Assembly: GCA_026645945.1 (NCBI GenBank)
Contig: JAPKMO010000013.1
Coordinates: forward strand, 1 to 55,684
Length of the DNA: 55,684 bases
Direction of reading: 5' to 3'
Origin: Anaerolineae bacterium
GTDB lineage: Bacteria; Chloroflexota; Anaerolineae; Aggregatilineales; Phototrophicaceae
Part shown: positions 45,265 through 53,227 of the stretch, piece by piece
How positions within the stretch are numbered: the first letter of the stretch is position 1
Layout of the letters: each line of letters opens with the position of its first letter
Notes under the pieces: model-generated
Seen by the model: only the letters and a program-made list of their open reading frames with translations
Told to the model about the DNA's origin: nothing
The model's database searches: none
Position numbers and translations under genes: made by a program

Positions 45265-46971
45265 ATGGATGTATACGAACCCGGAACCCGACGAAAAAAC
45301 AAAGCCCGCGAACGGCATATGGCGCGGCGCAGCCGGCGCGCGCCGGCATTGGAGCGCGTGTCGCGGCTGGCCGAGGCGGTTCATCTGCCCGGCGGCGAGC
45401 GCATATGGGGCCGCGTGAGCCTGCTGGCGCGGGATGCCTGGTGGTACGCCCGCCACACGGCGGCGGTTCGGCTGGCGGCGGCGGTGATTGTCCTGGCGCT
45501 GGCCGTTCTGTTCGCCGGTTCTTACCTCGTCCAGGGGCGGATTTTCCCGAATGTGTGGGCATTGGGCGTCTACCTGGGCGACCGCACCGTGCCGGAGGCG
45601 GCGGCAGCCCTGCGCGACGCCTGGAGTACCCACATTCGCATCCGGCTGGTGGACGGCGAGCGGTCGTGGACGGCCACGCCCGGCGAACTCGGCCTGCTGC
45701 TGGACGCGGACGGCGTGGCCGAGGCTGCGCGCAGCGTCGGGCTGTCCGGAATCCCGATGGGCTATGAAATCTGGCCGGTCGTCAGCGTGGATTACGACGT
45801 GGCGCAGAATTTCCTACTCGACCTCACCGCCCGCACCGACATCGCGCCGTACAACGCCGGCTACGAATGGCGCGACGGCGAGGTGGCGGGCGTGCCGGGG
45901 CATGAAGGCCGGATGCTTAATGTGCCGCAGATGATGGATAGGCTGATGCAGGACACAGTGACGATTGTCCGCAGCGGCCGCCTTGACCTGCTGATGTCGT
46001 CGCTGCCGCCGCTGACCGCCGACCCCGAACCGTACCTAGAAGAGGCGCGCCGTATCATCCAGAATCCCCCGGTCATCGCCGGCTACGACCCCTTCAAAGA
46101 CGAGATGTTAGTCTGGTCAACCGATAAAACGGTCTTCGCTTCCTGGCTGGAAGTGACGCCCGACGGCCTTGATCTGCGTGCGGAAACGCTGGGGCCGTTC
46201 ATCGAAGCGCAAAACCGCACCCTCAACCCCTCCGGCAGCCTGCGCTACCTGGAGCCGCAGGAGACGCGCGAGCAGCTTCGGCAGGCTATCCGCAATCAGC
46301 GCGATTCCGTCCTGCTGCGGATTCGCTACCGCCCGACGACCTACGAGGTAGTGGCCGGGGACACCGGCTACCGCATCGCGCGGAAAACCGGAATGCCGTA
46401 CAACCTCATCGAGGCCGCCAACGAAGGGCGCGACCTAAACCGGCTCTCCATCGGCGATGTAATCAATCTGCCCTCGCGCGATGTGACGCTGCCGCTGATG
46501 CCCACGCCCAACAAACGTATCGTCGTTAATCTGGACCGGCAGATGCTGGTGGCCTACGAAAACGGCCAGCCGGTTTTTAACTGGCTCATTTCGTCTGGCC
46601 TGCCGGATTACCCGACCTATCCGGGCGTTTTTCAAATCCTCAGCCACGACGAGGTGGCGCGCGGCAGCAGTTATACCCTGTGCGGCAGCGCCGGCTGCGG
46701 CCAGTGGGAGATGTACTGGTTCATGGGCATTTATGAAATCCAGCCGGGTTTGATGAATGGTTTTCATGGCGCGGTGCTGCTGCCCAACGGCGCATACCTG
46801 GGCGGCGGCAGCGTCGGCGCGCCGTATACCTTCGGCTGCGTGATGTCCCAAAACGACAACGCCAAACTGCTGTACGACTGGGCACAGGAAGGCACACTGG
46901 TCGAGATCATCTCGCGCGATTATCCGCCGCAGAGCCAGCTAGGGCAGTTGGCGCTGGCGCAGACTTCGTGA
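45265..46971 (+). CDS. L,D-transpeptidase (YkuD) with LysM domain
   Basis: 568 residues. A cytosolic basic N-terminus, one TM (about 72-92; VRLAAAVIVLALAVLFAGSY), PG_binding_4/VanW-like repeats (about 100-345), a LysM domain (TYEVVAGDTGYRIARKTGMP then LSIGDVINLP) and a YkuD catalytic domain at the end. The active site reads HGAVLLPNG, then GAPYTFGCVMSQNDNAK with the catalytic Cys, a slight variant of SHGC. It would form 3-3 peptidoglycan cross-links or attach proteins to the wall. The start at 45265 (MDVYEPG) is uncertain. Confidence 0.9.
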   Translation: MDVYEPGTRRKNKARERHMARRSRRAPALERVSRLAEAVHLPGGERIWGRVSLLARDAWWYARHTAAVRLAAAVIVLALAVLFAGSYLVQGRIFPNVWALGVYLGDRTVPEAAAALRDAWSTHIRIRLVDGERSWTATPGELGLLLDADGVAEAARSVGLSGIPMGYEIWPVVSVDYDVAQNFLLDLTARTDIAPYNAGYEWRDGEVAGVPGHEGRMLNVPQMMDRLMQDTVTIVRSGRLDLLMSSLPPLTADPEPYLEEARRIIQNPPVIAGYDPFKDEMLVWSTDKTVFASWLEVTPDGLDLRAETLGPFIEAQNRTLNPSGSLRYLEPQETREQLRQAIRNQRDSVLLRIRYRPTTYEVVAGDTGYRIARKTGMPYNLIEAANEGRDLNRLSIGDVINLPSRDVTLPLMPTPNKRIVVNLDRQMLVAYENGQPVFNWLISSGLPDYPTYPGVFQILSHDEVARGSSYTLCGSAGCGQWEMYWFMGIYEIQPGLMNGFHGAVLLPNGAYLGGGSVGAPYTFGCVMSQNDNAKLLYDWAQEGTLVEIISRDYPPQSQLGQLALAQTS

Positions 46972-47096
46972 AGCAGTCGTTAGTCAGCAGCCGCCGGTTT
47001 CCAGCCAGCCTTTTGCCCTCACCCCTGGCCCCTCTCCCAAACACGCCGCGTGCTGGGAGAGGGGTGTATATCAGGCTCGTTCCTTTCCGTTTATCC

Positions 47097-47182
47097 TTAG
47101 AGTTTATCCGTAAACCCACCAGACAGTGGGCTTACGCCCACTGTTCTGCTATCAGATCAATCGGTTTACGGATAGATACTTA
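47097..47182. mobile_element. 86-bp palindromic repeat, copy A (IS-less MITE-like)
   Basis: Identical to 49567-49652 except at one base (47135 C versus 49605 A). The arms TTAGAGTTTATCCGTAAACC and GGTTTACGGATAGATACTTA are inverted repeats with a 12-bp perfect core (TATCCGTAAACC). Inside is the AGTGGGCTTA/CGCCCACT palindrome. Ends lie at TA, as in mariner/IS630-type MITEs. The 31 bases upstream (47069-47099) match the right arm of the 20.2-kb element. Confidence 0.75.
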
Positions 47183-47439
47183 ACCTGTTTCTAACCCCGG
47201 CAAAATATTTGTGCAGAATATACGAATTTTCCCAACCGGCGCTTGGCGTTTTTGGCGCACAGTTAATGAAGGTTGCTGCCTTAACAATCTTAATTCTTAA
47301 GGTTTTAGCAAGCCTCATGAAACCATCATCGGCGTTTAACAAATTTTTCATAATCGGCAGGCCGATTGTGCTTTTTAGAACTAACGATAATGAAAAAAGT
47401 CACGGCTGCGCCGCCGCCTCAGAACACCTTCTGCACCCG

Positions 47440-47468
47440 TTGACTTGGGATGACAATGCTCATATACT
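47440..47468 (+). promoter_or_regulatory. Strong sigma-70 promoter
   Basis: TTGACT (47440-47445), a 17-base spacer and TATACT (47463-47468). Transcription should start near 47475. It is the best promoter seen in the window. Confidence 0.75.
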
Positions 47469-47474
47469 GATGAT

Positions 47475-47580
47475 TAGAAAGTTAAAGTTAGGCGCGGAGC
47501 AATCCCAAAGAGTGTTTATTAAATAAATTTTTCCGCTCTGCGCCCGACCATTAGCGCCCCGCTCTGCGGGGCGTTTTTTT
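47475..47580 (+). ncRNA. Candidate sRNA or attenuator leader of about 105 nt
   Basis: From the predicted start to the terminator there is no ORF. GGCGCGGAGC (47491-47500) pairs over 10 bp with GCTCTGCGCC (47535-47544), enclosing an A/T-rich loop. The terminator loop contains the same CGCTCTGCG string as the right arm, so the left arm could alternatively pair with the terminator. This allows either a free small RNA or a switchable leader controlling the peptidase gene. No known RNA family recognised. Confidence 0.45.
47555..47580 (+). terminator. Strong rho-independent terminator
   Basis: CGCCCCGC (47555-47562), TCT loop, GCGGGGCG (47566-47573), then seven T. It lies only 25 bases before the S9 peptidase ATG (47606), i.e. 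downstream of its best promoter. Confidence 0.9.
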
Positions 47581-47605
47581 GCATTGCGCGCAAAGGAGCA
47601 GCACA

Positions 47606-49570
47606 ATGACGAAAATTTTGCGCCAGTTTGGGACATGGAGCAGTCCAATCTCGCCAAAGGCACTGGCGGGCGCGCTGCGTCTGGACGATGTTCAGTGGGA
47701 TACTACAGGTGATACGCTGGTATGGCTGGAAGGCCGGGGCGCGGTGGGGGTGCTGGTGGCGCAGCAGGGCGCAGCCGCCCCGCGTGATTTGACCGGCGAG
47801 CTGTCGGTGCGGGCGCGGGTGGGGTACGGCGGCGGCGATTTTACGGTGGCCGACGGGTCGGTTTTTTTCGCCGGGCCGGATGGTCGGCTTTACCGGCAGC
47901 CGTTAGTATGCGGCAGCGCGCGCCCCATTACGCCCGCGTTTGGTGCAGCCGCCGCGCCGCGCCTGTCCGCCGATGGCCGCTGGCTGGTTTACGTCCACAC
48001 CTACGAACGCGCCGACTGCCTGGCGCTGGTGGACGCCGAAGGCAGCCAGTGGCCGCGCCGGTTAGCCGCCGGGACGGATTTTGTCATGCAGCCGGCCTGG
48101 CACCCTGGCGGGGCGTATATCGCCTATATCGCCTGGGATCATCCCCAGATGCCCTGGGACGGCACGGAACTGCGCCTGCTGAGGTTGGATTATGACCGGG
48201 AAGCCCCGTTCGTGGCCGCCGCCGAAACGCTGGCCGGCAGCGCCGAAGTCGCCGTTTTCCAGCCGGAGTTTTCGCCAGATGGCCGCTACCTGGCCTACAT
48301 CAGCGACCAGACCGGCTGGAACCAGCTTTATCTTTATGACCTGGAGCAAAAAACGCATCGGCAGATCACCACCGCCGAGGCCGATCATGGCGCGCCGGCC
48401 TGGGTGCAGGGCGTCCGCACTTACGGATGGGCCGCCGGCAGCAAACGGCTGGTTTACCTGCGCGGCGAGCAAGGTTTCGCCAGTCTGTGGCGGTATGACC
48501 TGCGAACCGGCAAAACCGACCGGCTGCCGGGACTGGAAGCCTATACCGATATGCAGCAGGTGGCGGTGTCGCCCCGGCACGATACGGCTGCTGTGATCGC
48601 GTCCGGGACGCAGACGCCGCTCCGCATCATCAGCCTGCCGTTTGATGAGCCGAACCTCCCGCCGCGACTCGCGCCCGACCCTGACCAGCCGCCCGGCATC
48701 AGCGTGATCGTCAGCCCGCCGGCGCAGGAAACGGTTTACATTCACCGCCGCGCCACTACCGAAACCATCCCGCCTGAACAGCTTGCTGCCGCGCGCGCCA
48801 TCACCTGGACGGGACACGACGGCGAGATGGTTCACGGCCTGTATTACGCCCCAACCAGCGACCGCTTCGAGGGGCTGGAAGCGCCGCCGCTGATTGTCCA
48901 CGTTCACGGCGGCCCGACCGCGCAGGCGAAGGCCGGCTACTCGCCGCTGGCGCAGTTTTTCGCCACGCGGGGCTATGCCGTGTTGATGGTCAACTACCGG
49001 GGCAGCACTGGCTACGGCAAGGCCTATATGAATAAACTGCGCGGCAGTTGGGGCATCTACGATGTGCAGGACTGCGCGACCGGCGCGGATTCGCTGGCGC
49101 GGCAGGGTTTGGCCGATCCGTCAAAGTTCGTCATCATGGGCGGCAGCGCCGGGGGGTTCACCGTTTTACAATCGCTGGTGGAAAAACCGGGCTTTTACAA
49201 GGCCGGCATCAGCGCCTTCGGCGTCAGCAACCAGTTCGCCCTGGCGACCGATACGCATAAGTTCGAGGAACGCTACCTGGATTCGATTCTCGGCCCGCTG
49301 CCGCAGGCCGCCGCCGTCTACCGCGAGCGGTCGCCGATCTTCCACGCGCACCGGATTATAGACCCGCTGGCGGTTTTTCAGGGCGAGGATGACCAGGTTG
49401 TGCCGCGCAGCCAGTCCGATACGATTGTCGAGTCGCTGCGGGCGCGCGGCGTGCCGCACATCTACCATGTGTACCCCGGCGAGGGACACGGCTGGCGCAA
49501 ACCGGAAACCATCGAACATTATTACAACAGCGTGCTGGCCTTCCTGGCGCAGTACGTACTGTATGTTTAG
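47606..49570 (+). CDS. S9 family (prolyl oligopeptidase-like) serine peptidase
   Basis: 654 residues, no signal peptide. The ATG at 47606 has AAGGAG nine bases upstream. A beta-propeller of WD/TolB-like repeats (about 10-380: PEFSPDGRYLAYISDQTGWN, DLRTGKTDRLPGLE) precedes the hydrolase domain. Catalytic Ser in FVIMGGSAGGFTVLQ, Asp in FQGEDDQVVPRSQ, His in YPGEGHGWRKPE. This is the acylaminoacyl-peptidase/DPP group. The stop TAG (49568-49570) belongs to the 86-bp repeat, so the original C-terminus may have been altered. The upstream terminator suggests regulation by attenuation. Confidence 0.92.
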   Translation: MTKILRQFGTWSSPISPKALAGALRLDDVQWDTTGDTLVWLEGRGAVGVLVAQQGAAAPRDLTGELSVRARVGYGGGDFTVADGSVFFAGPDGRLYRQPLVCGSARPITPAFGAAAAPRLSADGRWLVYVHTYERADCLALVDAEGSQWPRRLAAGTDFVMQPAWHPGGAYIAYIAWDHPQMPWDGTELRLLRLDYDREAPFVAAAETLAGSAEVAVFQPEFSPDGRYLAYISDQTGWNQLYLYDLEQKTHRQITTAEADHGAPAWVQGVRTYGWAAGSKRLVYLRGEQGFASLWRYDLRTGKTDRLPGLEAYTDMQQVAVSPRHDTAAVIASGTQTPLRIISLPFDEPNLPPRLAPDPDQPPGISVIVSPPAQETVYIHRRATTETIPPEQLAAARAITWTGHDGEMVHGLYYAPTSDRFEGLEAPPLIVHVHGGPTAQAKAGYSPLAQFFATRGYAVLMVNYRGSTGYGKAYMNKLRGSWGIYDVQDCATGADSLARQGLADPSKFVIMGGSAGGFTVLQSLVEKPGFYKAGISAFGVSNQFALATDTHKFEERYLDSILGPLPQAAAVYRERSPIFHAHRIIDPLAVFQGEDDQVVPRSQSDTIVESLRARGVPHIYHVYPGEGHGWRKPETIEHYYNSVLAFLAQYVLYV

Positions 49571-49652
49571 AGTTTATCCGTAAACCCACCAGACAGTGGG
49601 CTTAAGCCCACTGTTCTGCTATCAGATCAATCGGTTTACGGATAGATACTTA
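49567..49652. mobile_element. 86-bp palindromic repeat, copy B
   Basis: Differs from copy A by one base and has a perfect inner palindrome (ACAGTGGGCTT-AAGCCCACTGT). Its first bases (TTAG) contain the stop codon of the S9 peptidase gene. Near-identity of the copies indicates recent movement or gene conversion. Confidence 0.8.
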
Positions 49653-49713
49653 GACCGACTGGATTTTATCACGGGGCGCGGACTGCCGCTATTCGCAAAG
49701 CATAGGAAAACGA

Positions 49714-49740
49714 ACGGCCTCGCCGATAAAGCGAGGCCGT
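49714..49740 (-). terminator. Terminator of the Flp pilin gene
   Basis: ACGGCCTCGC and GCGAGGCCGT form a perfect 10-bp stem around a 7-base loop; on the minus strand it is followed by TCGTTTTCC. It lies 31 bases after the pilin stop. Confidence 0.75.
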
Positions 49741-49770
49741 CCTCAAAAGAGCGAAAAGCGATAAAGTGAA

Positions 49771-49917
49771 TTAGAGGGAGTTGACGATGTTCGAGAAGAT
49801 GTTGCCGACGGCGGGGCCGAGCAGCGCCAGGATGACGATCACGACGACGGCGACCAGCACCAGGATCAGCGCGTACTCTACCAGGCCCTGGCCCTTTTCA
49901 CGGGGAAGATACATCAT
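49771..49917 (-). CDS. Flp-type (IVb) pilin
   Basis: 48 residues. MMYLPREKGQGLVEYALILV then an all-hydrophobic helix with repeated Val/Ile, ending GNIFSNIVNSL. The short leader with a conserved Gly-x-Gly before the Glu at +5 (GLVEYALIL) is the prepilin-peptidase site of Flp pilins in Tad systems. A strong ribosome-binding site (AAGGAGA) and promoter precede it. No other tad genes are in the window; they are probably elsewhere. Divergent from the cohesin cluster. Confidence 0.92.
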   Translation of the reverse strand: MMYLPREKGQGLVEYALILVLVAVVVIVILALLGPAVGNIFSNIVNSL

Positions 49918-50267
49918 AATGGGTAACTCTCCTTTCCAAATACGATAATCCTATCCTAGCATGAGTTCTTTTTTCGAGTCAACTCCCCCATCTTAACTAT
50001 GCCCGGCTGAACAATACTCTAACAATTCGAGGACAGAGCCGGTTGGCTGGAAAAATGAATTTCGTAAAGCGCCCCGGTTAGGAAAGCGTTTGAAAGATAA
50101 AGACCTTTTATCTTTGCATGAAGATGGTGGTGGTACTTCACTCCTAATTAAGCCTTTCTCTAGGACTTTGTGCCTAGCAGCGCATATTGTTTTCCAAAAA
50201 TCGTAAATGTATCGTATTAAAAGCAGAAAAATGGACTGACGAATGATTTAAAGTGAGGAGAAATTGT
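49918..50267. other. Intergenic region between pilin and cohesin cluster
   Basis: About 350 bases without a gene. On the minus strand it carries the pilin promoter (TTGACT at 49977-49982, TAGGAT at 49953-49958, spacer 18). The right half is AT-rich and holds the leader of the cohesin-dockerin gene, with no clear promoter seen. Confidence 0.55.
49953..49982 (-). promoter_or_regulatory. Pilin promoter
   Basis: On the minus strand TTGACT (49982-49977), 18 bases, and TAGGAT (49958-49953). It is 35 bases upstream of the ATG at 49917, which suits a strongly expressed pilin. Confidence 0.55.
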
Positions 50268-52340
50268 ATGACAAGAAAGGGCAGTTCTCTGTCAAAACGC
50301 TTCTGGCTCATCGGCGCGCTGCCGATGCTGGCCGCACTCATCTTTTTGCTGGGGATGCGCGTCCGCACTGCTGCGGCGCAAAACGCGCCCCCCGGCCCCT
50401 ACTGCGACGACTCCCAGCACGACTCGACCCGCTGGCATCCGGCGGTTGACCCCGTGACCGGCTGCTGGTACGGCCACGAACACGGCGCTAACCCCAACCC
50501 ACCCGGCAGCCCGTTCCAGCCGCTTGTTTTTGGCGGCGACGAGGCCACGCCCAACGAGAACTACTACAAACACAACGGCTATAAAATCTTTTATATCCAC
50601 CGCAGCAATCCCAACAGCCCTGAGCCTACGGCGGATCCGTGCGATGATGTGCGCGTGCGTATTCATATGGATGTCACGCCCAGAGAGCGCGTCGGGCAGT
50701 ATCACAGTTTCGAGGCCGCCATCGCTCACTGCGCCAACGGGCAGCTTGACGTGTCGTATATTCAGGGGTGGGTGGACTTCGGGACGGTGGTGAGCAAATC
50801 CACCCGCAACGGCGACCCCGGTATCCGCCCGATGAAGTTTGCGCCCGACCCGCAAGAATTTCAGCAGTACGGCCTGAACATCTGGGAAGTCTGGTACGGG
50901 CGCTCCGGCGTGGGGCTGGATATGGGCTGGCTGATGGGCGAAGTACCGACGCTGTTCCACGATGGGTCCGTCCCAGATAATCCGAGTACCTGGAACTGGA
51001 CTGGCGGCGCGGGACGTATTCGCAAGCTGGAGAACTTCAACTTTTACGGCTGGCGAGAAACACGACGCGGCGAGTTCTGGACTGACCAGTTCGGCAACAC
51101 TGTTGACCCCAACAGTGCCTTCTGCAAAGACCCGAACAACAAATGCCTGCGCCAGTATATTTCGCCGCTGTTCGGCAAAACGCGCACCGATCAGATCATT
51201 TTTAACCTGGCCTACAGCAACACCTTCGATGTAACCGGCGTCCGCTTCCCGGATACCTTCCCTGTGGACGGTCCGCATCTGCCCTGGTGGAACGGCCAGC
51301 AGCCGCAGCCTTCACCGACCGCGCCGCCGAACGATCCGCCGCAGCCTTCACCGACCCCCGATCAGCCGACCGACCCGAATGAGCCGGTGGCCCGCGTGGA
51401 TGTGAGTCCGGCCAGCGCCGGGGCCGGCGCGGCGGTTCAACTGTCGTTGAGCGTTCTTAACGTTACCGACCTGTACGGCATTCAGGCCCAATGTACGACC
51501 GACCCGAAAGTGCTGCTCGGCACGACTCCTGCCGGCGGCGACATCTTCACCCGCGAAAACAGCATTGGCATAGACAAAGGTTTTAACGCCGCCTCCGGCA
51601 GTTGGCTGGTCGCGGGCAGCCGCCGCAAACCCCACCCGGCCTTCTCCGGCAGCGGCGTGGCCTTCCGCCTTAATTACACCGTTCAAAGCGCGGGCAGCAG
51701 CGCGGTCAACTGCGCCGTCATCGCCGTCAACAGCAGCGGCAAAGAGATGCCCCTGAAGGTCATCAACGCCAGTTTTAACAGCGCCCAGGCCGCGCCCTCC
51801 CCCATCCCGGTCGAACCGACACCCATCCCTCCGGTCATCCCGACCGAACCGCCGGTGGTGGTCGAGCCGCCGGTGCAGACGCCGCCGCCTTCGGCGCTGG
51901 CGGTGATTTCCGGCGCGGCGTCCTACCAGAATCGCCCCGCCAACGCCGGTATTACCGTGCGGCTGCTGGACACCGCCGGCAGTGTCCTGGCCGAAGTGAT
52001 AACCGGTGAAGGCGGCGCGTTCAGCTTCACAGATGTACCGGCAGGAGGTTATACCATCCAGATGATCGCTCCGGGACATCTGCTCTGGCAGCAGGCTGTA
52101 ACGGTCGAAGCCGGCGGCCAACTGCTTGATCTGGGACAGTCCATGCTGTTGGCGGGCGATACCAATGGCGACGGCGTGATTGATCTGGCCGACGCGGGAC
52201 TGATCGGCGCGAACTTCGGCGCGAACGTGCCGCCCGCGCCCAACGCGGCAGACCTGAACGCCGATGCGCTGGTAGACATCCGCGATCTGGCGCTGGTAGG
52301 CGCGAACTTCGAGCAGCGCGCGCCGCAGCCCGGCCAGTAG
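50268..52340 (+). CDS. Secreted protein with cohesin and dockerin modules
   Basis: 690 residues; the ATG at 50268 has GAGGAG seven bases upstream. Signal peptide about 1-35 (WLIGALPMLAALIFLLGMRV). Residues about 36-345 form an unrecognised domain rich in Trp, His, Asn and Gly (CWYGHEHGANPNPPG; VWYGRSGVGLDMGWLMGE). A Pro/Thr linker (about 345-370) leads to a cohesin-like domain (about 372-505; VARVDVSPASAGAGAAVQLS), another Pro linker, a CarboxypepD-regulatory-like beta domain (about 545-625) and a C-terminal type I dockerin (about 627-685; LLAGDTNGDGVIDLADAG and NADALVDIRDLALVGANF). First of three genes of a cohesin-dockerin cluster. Confidence 0.85.
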   Translation: MTRKGSSLSKRFWLIGALPMLAALIFLLGMRVRTAAAQNAPPGPYCDDSQHDSTRWHPAVDPVTGCWYGHEHGANPNPPGSPFQPLVFGGDEATPNENYYKHNGYKIFYIHRSNPNSPEPTADPCDDVRVRIHMDVTPRERVGQYHSFEAAIAHCANGQLDVSYIQGWVDFGTVVSKSTRNGDPGIRPMKFAPDPQEFQQYGLNIWEVWYGRSGVGLDMGWLMGEVPTLFHDGSVPDNPSTWNWTGGAGRIRKLENFNFYGWRETRRGEFWTDQFGNTVDPNSAFCKDPNNKCLRQYISPLFGKTRTDQIIFNLAYSNTFDVTGVRFPDTFPVDGPHLPWWNGQQPQPSPTAPPNDPPQPSPTPDQPTDPNEPVARVDVSPASAGAGAAVQLSLSVLNVTDLYGIQAQCTTDPKVLLGTTPAGGDIFTRENSIGIDKGFNAASGSWLVAGSRRKPHPAFSGSGVAFRLNYTVQSAGSSAVNCAVIAVNSSGKEMPLKVINASFNSAQAAPSPIPVEPTPIPPVIPTEPPVVVEPPVQTPPPSALAVISGAASYQNRPANAGITVRLLDTAGSVLAEVITGEGGAFSFTDVPAGGYTIQMIAPGHLLWQQAVTVEAGGQLLDLGQSMLLAGDTNGDGVIDLADAGLIGANFGANVPPAPNAADLNADALVDIRDLALVGANFEQRAPQPGQ

Positions 52341-52432
52341 TTTGCAGACGGTTCATCATTGGGCATACGTTCGGATGCCGGACGTATGCCTCCTTTTGGG
52401 ACGGCATTATCAAGGGGAAAATGGAGCAGCTT

Positions 52433-53209
52433 ATGAAACTTCAACGGGGTTTGACGATTATTCTGGTTTTATCGGTTCTGATGATGGCGTTTTCATCTGC
52501 CGGCGCGCTGGACGCCGCGCCGCGCGTCTGGCTGTCCGCCGCCGCCGAGCAGGCAGATGCCGGCGAGTCGGTAGTTATAACCGTTCATATCGCGGGTGCG
52601 GCGCAGATTTACGGCGGCAGTTTCGAGCTGGCCTACGACCCCGAAGTGCTGGAAGTGGTGCTGGCGGACGGCGGCGAAGCCGTACAGCCGGGTGATTTTT
52701 TCGGCAGCGCGCCGAACTTCCCGCTGATGAACAGCGCCGGCGCCGGAGTCATCGAATACGCGATGACGCTGGTTCAGCCTGCCGAGCCGGTCAGTGGGGA
52801 TGGCATCCTGGGTACGATCACGCTGCGCGCCCTGAAAGATACGGTCGTGCAGGTGACGCCGGTGGCGGTCAGCCTGGTTTCGCCGCAGTTCGTTGAGGTG
52901 GATGGGCGAAAGGTCGCCCAGAGCATCAATACCATCGTCCCGGAAGTGGCCGGGCTGGACACCGCAGCCATCGCCCAGAATCCGCCCGCCCAATCCGGCG
53001 TGGCGACGGTTTCCCTGGCGGACGCGGCCAAAGCGCCGGCAGAAGCAGCCGTAAATGTGCCGGTTGAGTCGGCGATGGCCGCCGCGCGGTCGGCCAACGA
53101 TCTAGCTTTCATTCTGGCCGGGGCGCTGTTTATGGTCGGCATGGCGCTGCTGGTCATCAGCGTGGGCCTGTATACCCGGATGCGAAGCATCCATGTGGCG
53201 GGGGAATGA
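52433..53209 (+). CDS. Membrane-anchored cohesin-domain protein
   Basis: 258 residues from the ATG at 52433 (GGAG six bases upstream; an ATG at 52421 is also open). Signal peptide about 1-25. A cohesin domain (about 27-162): RVWLSAAAEQADAGESVVIT, GGSFELAYDPEVLEV, GDGILGTITLRAL. A long Ala-rich linker leads to one C-terminal TM (about 222-245; LAFILAGALFMVGMALLVIS) and a short basic tail, so the cohesin is displayed on the outer face of the membrane. Such a protein could capture the dockerins of the flanking genes. Confidence 0.87.
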   Translation: MKLQRGLTIILVLSVLMMAFSSAGALDAAPRVWLSAAAEQADAGESVVITVHIAGAAQIYGGSFELAYDPEVLEVVLADGGEAVQPGDFFGSAPNFPLMNSAGAGVIEYAMTLVQPAEPVSGDGILGTITLRALKDTVVQVTPVAVSLVSPQFVEVDGRKVAQSINTIVPEVAGLDTAAIAQNPPAQSGVATVSLADAAKAPAEAAVNVPVESAMAAARSANDLAFILAGALFMVGMALLVISVGLYTRMRSIHVAGE

Positions 53210-53227
53210 CCGCGTAGGAGCGATATC

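Larger units (their letters stand above)
46972..47605. other. Gene-free region before the S9 peptidase
   Basis: About 630 bases. It contains an imperfect foldback (CCCCTCTCCCA ... TGGGAGAGGGG near 47025-47065), one 86-bp repeat (47097-47182), a strong sigma-70 promoter, a structured stretch and a terminator (47440-47580). A 105-codon open frame at 47209-47526 has no ribosome-binding site or family resemblance and is not called. Confidence 0.6.

Noticed and set aside
47209..47526. A 105-codon frame before the S9 peptidase
   Set aside because: No ribosome-binding site, no family resemblance, and it runs across the promoter and hairpin region.
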